Below are positions 61,695-64,000 of a stretch of DNA of 64,000 bases, one piece after another. Below the pieces are notes generated by a model that was not told the origin of the DNA, made no database searches, and saw nothing but the letters and a program-made list of their open reading frames with translations. A program made the translations under genes and the position numbers. Position 1 is the first letter of the stretch; every line of letters begins with the position of its first letter. This DNA comes from Latrodectus hesperus (lineage: Eukaryota > Arthropoda > Arachnida > Araneae > Theridiidae): the NCBI GenBank assembly GCA_037975125.1, contig CM075851.1, positions 121,426,908-121,490,907 on the forward strand. The letters run 5' to 3'.

Positions 61695-63061
61695 CACTGC
61701 TGGCCACCTGAAGGAAGCATGCAAAAAACATGAAATCTACTACATGCCTTAGCGGAGGTGAGATATGCAAATCACTAGAATTTTAGCGCAGACGCACATC
61801 ACAAACGCTTGTGGCACCACTTTAAAGCTCTATTTAAGGCTTGAAGATTTCGACGATTTCAAGTTCTGCAATTGTGTTTTTCTTGTAGTTTTTTTCCCTA
61901 AAAAACTGCCTTGAAGAAAACAGCGATCATTTTTTGATCAAGTATACGAGTTCGACAGAGGAAGGATAGTTGCCTACCGATATTGTGGATTATCTTTCAG
62001 GAAAATCGGTAGTTGGACGAAACCTAACAACTGTAATGTAGATATGTTATTTTTAGATGCAGGAGGGTAAGGCGGACCGACGTGTTCGATCACATCCACC
62101 TCAGTGCACCACTTCATGCGATAACAGGTAAAGTGATTGCATGGCTTTTACGGATCGCTCAGCCACATCACGAACCATAGCACGGCATATTCAATCTGTA
62201 GCGCATCATCCAGTGTCAGCGCGTACCATTCTATACCGTTTACAACAGAGTTGTCAGCCCGCAAGGCGTCCATTGCTTTATCTATGCTTGACACAGAACC
62301 ACAGACGATGAAGCGATGGAAGAAGGATGTGTACGGCAGAATGGAATGAAATTGTCTTTACTGACTAGTCACGCTTTTGTCAGCAACAACACGATGGCCG
62401 CATTCTAGTCTGGACACACCGTGGAGAGAAGATGCTGAATAGCTGCTTTATACACCGCTACATTGGTCCTGCATCGGGTATTATGTTATGGGACAGTATT
62501 AGATATCAATCTCGCACTCCTCTACTACGCATTGACGGTACTTTAATCAGCCAGCGCTACATCTCCTAGGTGTTGTAGCTAGTTGTCCTTCCTTACTTTC
62601 AGGGCTCTCCCACAGTAATATTTCAACAGATAATGCACGACCATTCGTGTCACGCATTGTCCAAGGGTTCTTCGTTAATCGTCAGATTGAATTGTTTCCC
62701 TGGTCGGCTCGCTCTTCGGTTCTTTCGCCGATAGAAAACATGTAGTCCATGGTTGCTCAACGATTGACCCAAATTACCTCCCCAGCTGCCACACCAGATC
62801 AACGTTAGCAACGTGTGAAAGCTGCTTAGTTTACTGTACCCCAAGAACACATCCTAAGTCTCTTTGAATCAATGCCGAGGCGTGTGGCAGCGGTGATTTC
62901 CAACAATGGTGGGCACTCTGGCTACTGATTTTGCAGGAACCACGCTTCACAGAAGTCTATAAATTTAATCATTTCATATTTGGTCAACATGTTATCTACA
63001 AAATAAATTTTGTTGTAATATCTCTTGTCTTTCTTGGTATTGCAATTTGGGTGGCCAGCAG
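61695..63061 (+). mobile_element. Tc1-like transposon, 1.37 kb
   Basis: The left end CACTGCTGGCCACC (61695-61708) is preceded by TA (61693-61694). The right end reversed reads CTGCTGGCCACCCAAATTGC from 63061. The right-flank TA and the first two bases are missing. A degraded transposase fills the interior on the plus strand. Confidence 0.87.
61925..62928 (+). pseudogene. Tc1 transposase, many stops
   Basis: Plus-strand pieces in order: YEFDRGRIVAYRYCGLSFRK then IGSW (first HTH), a RGRSHPPRCTT-like hook near 62090, SHITNHSTAYSICSAS in one frame representing the second HTH, and WNEIVFTD near 62340-62370 (first Asp region). RILVWTHRGEKMLNSCFIHR spans about 62400-62460, STDNARPFVSRIVQGFFVNR near 62630-62690 carries the second Asp, and SSVLSPIENM near 62715-62740 is the SPDLSPIEN block with Glu retained. 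LFESMPRRVAAVISNNGGHS forms the tail, stopping at 62926-62928. Dead copy. Confidence 0.85.
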
Positions 63062-63429
63062 TTTTTTTCCATATCAATAAAATTTTGTTTAACTGCTAAC
63101 AGTATTCATTTTTAAAAGCTGTTTTAAAATTGTTGCGATATAAAGAATTAGAATTTTGGTGCCATTGCTACTGTATTGCATATCCTTGTAGTTGCTATAT
63201 AGATGTTAATTTTAAGCAAAAGATCTATTTTCTTTACTCTTATTTTCACAACTATCTTCATATTATAAGTTTTGTTTCATTTATAGAGTATTTTTAAATG
63301 TTATTTATATTATATAATGAACATTATATGCATTTCCTTTTTACAAGAATTTATACTTTATAGTGGCACAAAAACGCGATTAATTCTAAAGGTTTGTTTC
63401 ATTAGAAGTTGTGCAGGAAGGATGCCGTT
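63062..63429. other. No recognised gene
   Basis: AT-rich spacer; nothing identified. Confidence 0.5.
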
Positions 63430-63620
63430 AAAGGCTGGATTTGTCACTTTTCTGATGTGAGGCCTAATTCGACCGTGACGAACGATTTAAACTTCATTCT
63501 GAATTCCTGCAACATCCACGACTGATGAACTTCAGCAAAAATCTATGTCCGATGTTGAAATCGATCCACAAATTATACAGAAGGCGAGAGAGCTAACTAT
63601 TATGACACCAGCTCTACAAT
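63430..63620 (-). mobile_element. Degraded tRNA-derived SINE copy
   Basis: On the minus strand: GTAGAGCTGGTGTCATAATA GTTAGCTCTCTCGCCTTC head, GTGGATCGATTTCAACAT in the B-box region, then GAATTCAGAATGAAGTTTAA ATCG and GGTCGAATTAGGCCTCACAT, in the same order as the SINE at 58360-58538. Confidence 0.72.
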
Positions 63621-64000
63621 GACTCAAAATATCCATTGATCATTGGTGGAAAGCGTCATGATGAATCGGAAGAATGCCTCTCAAAAGGAAATAATAAGCT
63701 GTCTGCAAATTTCGTTTTGTTAATCTTCAACTGTTTTTCAATTTAATATGAATTTTGGATCTTGACAAGCATCTACACTAGTGAGAATCGAAGTCACAAA
63801 TTGTCTGATTAAAACACAGACCTTTGTATGACTGTTCAGCTATTAGCTTGGCCTAAGGAAATAGCTATAGCATGATTAAAACCTCTTGGACGGTGCAAAA
63901 TTTTATTTTTCAGAATATGTTACAGCCATCAGAAAAAATTGTTAAAAGTGTATTCACTAGAACTTTTGTTTATTGAACTTTTTTCACTTTGTTGTGCCGA
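63621..64000. other. No recognised gene
   Basis: A weak tRNA-like stretch on the minus strand (about 63780-63860, GACTTCGATTCTCAC) might be another very old SINE, but I cannot align it well. Confidence 0.35.

Overview
The window looks like intergenic and intronic DNA from an AT-rich arthropod genome, most likely an arachnid (probably a spider). The evidence is the strongly AT-rich background, long (TA)n tracts, and a mix of decayed DNA transposons (Tc1, mariner, pogo/Tigger, hAT, Ginger2-like), tRNA-derived SINEs and Jockey-like LINE pieces. The lineage call rests on remembered resemblance of these transposases to arthropod, especially spider, copies; no search was run. I recognise no host protein-coding gene. 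All protein-like sequence I can identify belongs to mobile elements, nearly all broken.

Layout: 0-3.5 kb holds a LINE reverse transcriptase fragment at the edge, a decayed mariner-related transposase and a Tc1 element with intact ends. 7.0-8.5 kb is a Tigger remnant split by an internally deleted LINE with a 12-bp target-site duplication. 9.6-9.9 kb is a hAT-type MITE. 15.15-17.39 kb is the best-preserved element, a pogo/Tigger transposon whose transposase (about 556 residues) is interrupted by one frameshift at an A7 run. 19.0-20.5 kb is a complete-ended but frameshifted Tc1 element. From 20.5 to 41 kb there is almost no recognisable mobile DNA. Within it, about 24.76-36.84 kb is strikingly poor in CpG (about 22 CG dinucleotides by eye in 12 kb) and is bordered by two CpG-richer islets; the left islet ends in a good splice-donor match. 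This suggests a germline-methylated, transcribed intron or gene body.

From 41 to 64 kb mobile elements are dense again: two mariner pseudogenes (one split by a SINE), several Tc1 transposases, including one with Sleeping-Beauty-style double inverted repeats, Tigger fragments, a Ginger2/KRBA2-like integrase element with palindrome-built ends, nested SINEs, and a 996-bp internally deleted Tigger.

The parts work together only as layers of invasion: nesting and target-site duplications give relative ages (SINE into mariner, SINE into another SINE, LINE into Tigger). The most noteworthy items are the Tigger frameshift at a canonical -1 slippery heptamer, the palindromic terminal modules of the Ginger2-like element, and the CpG-depleted block with a SINE whose CpGs have decayed to TpG/CpA.
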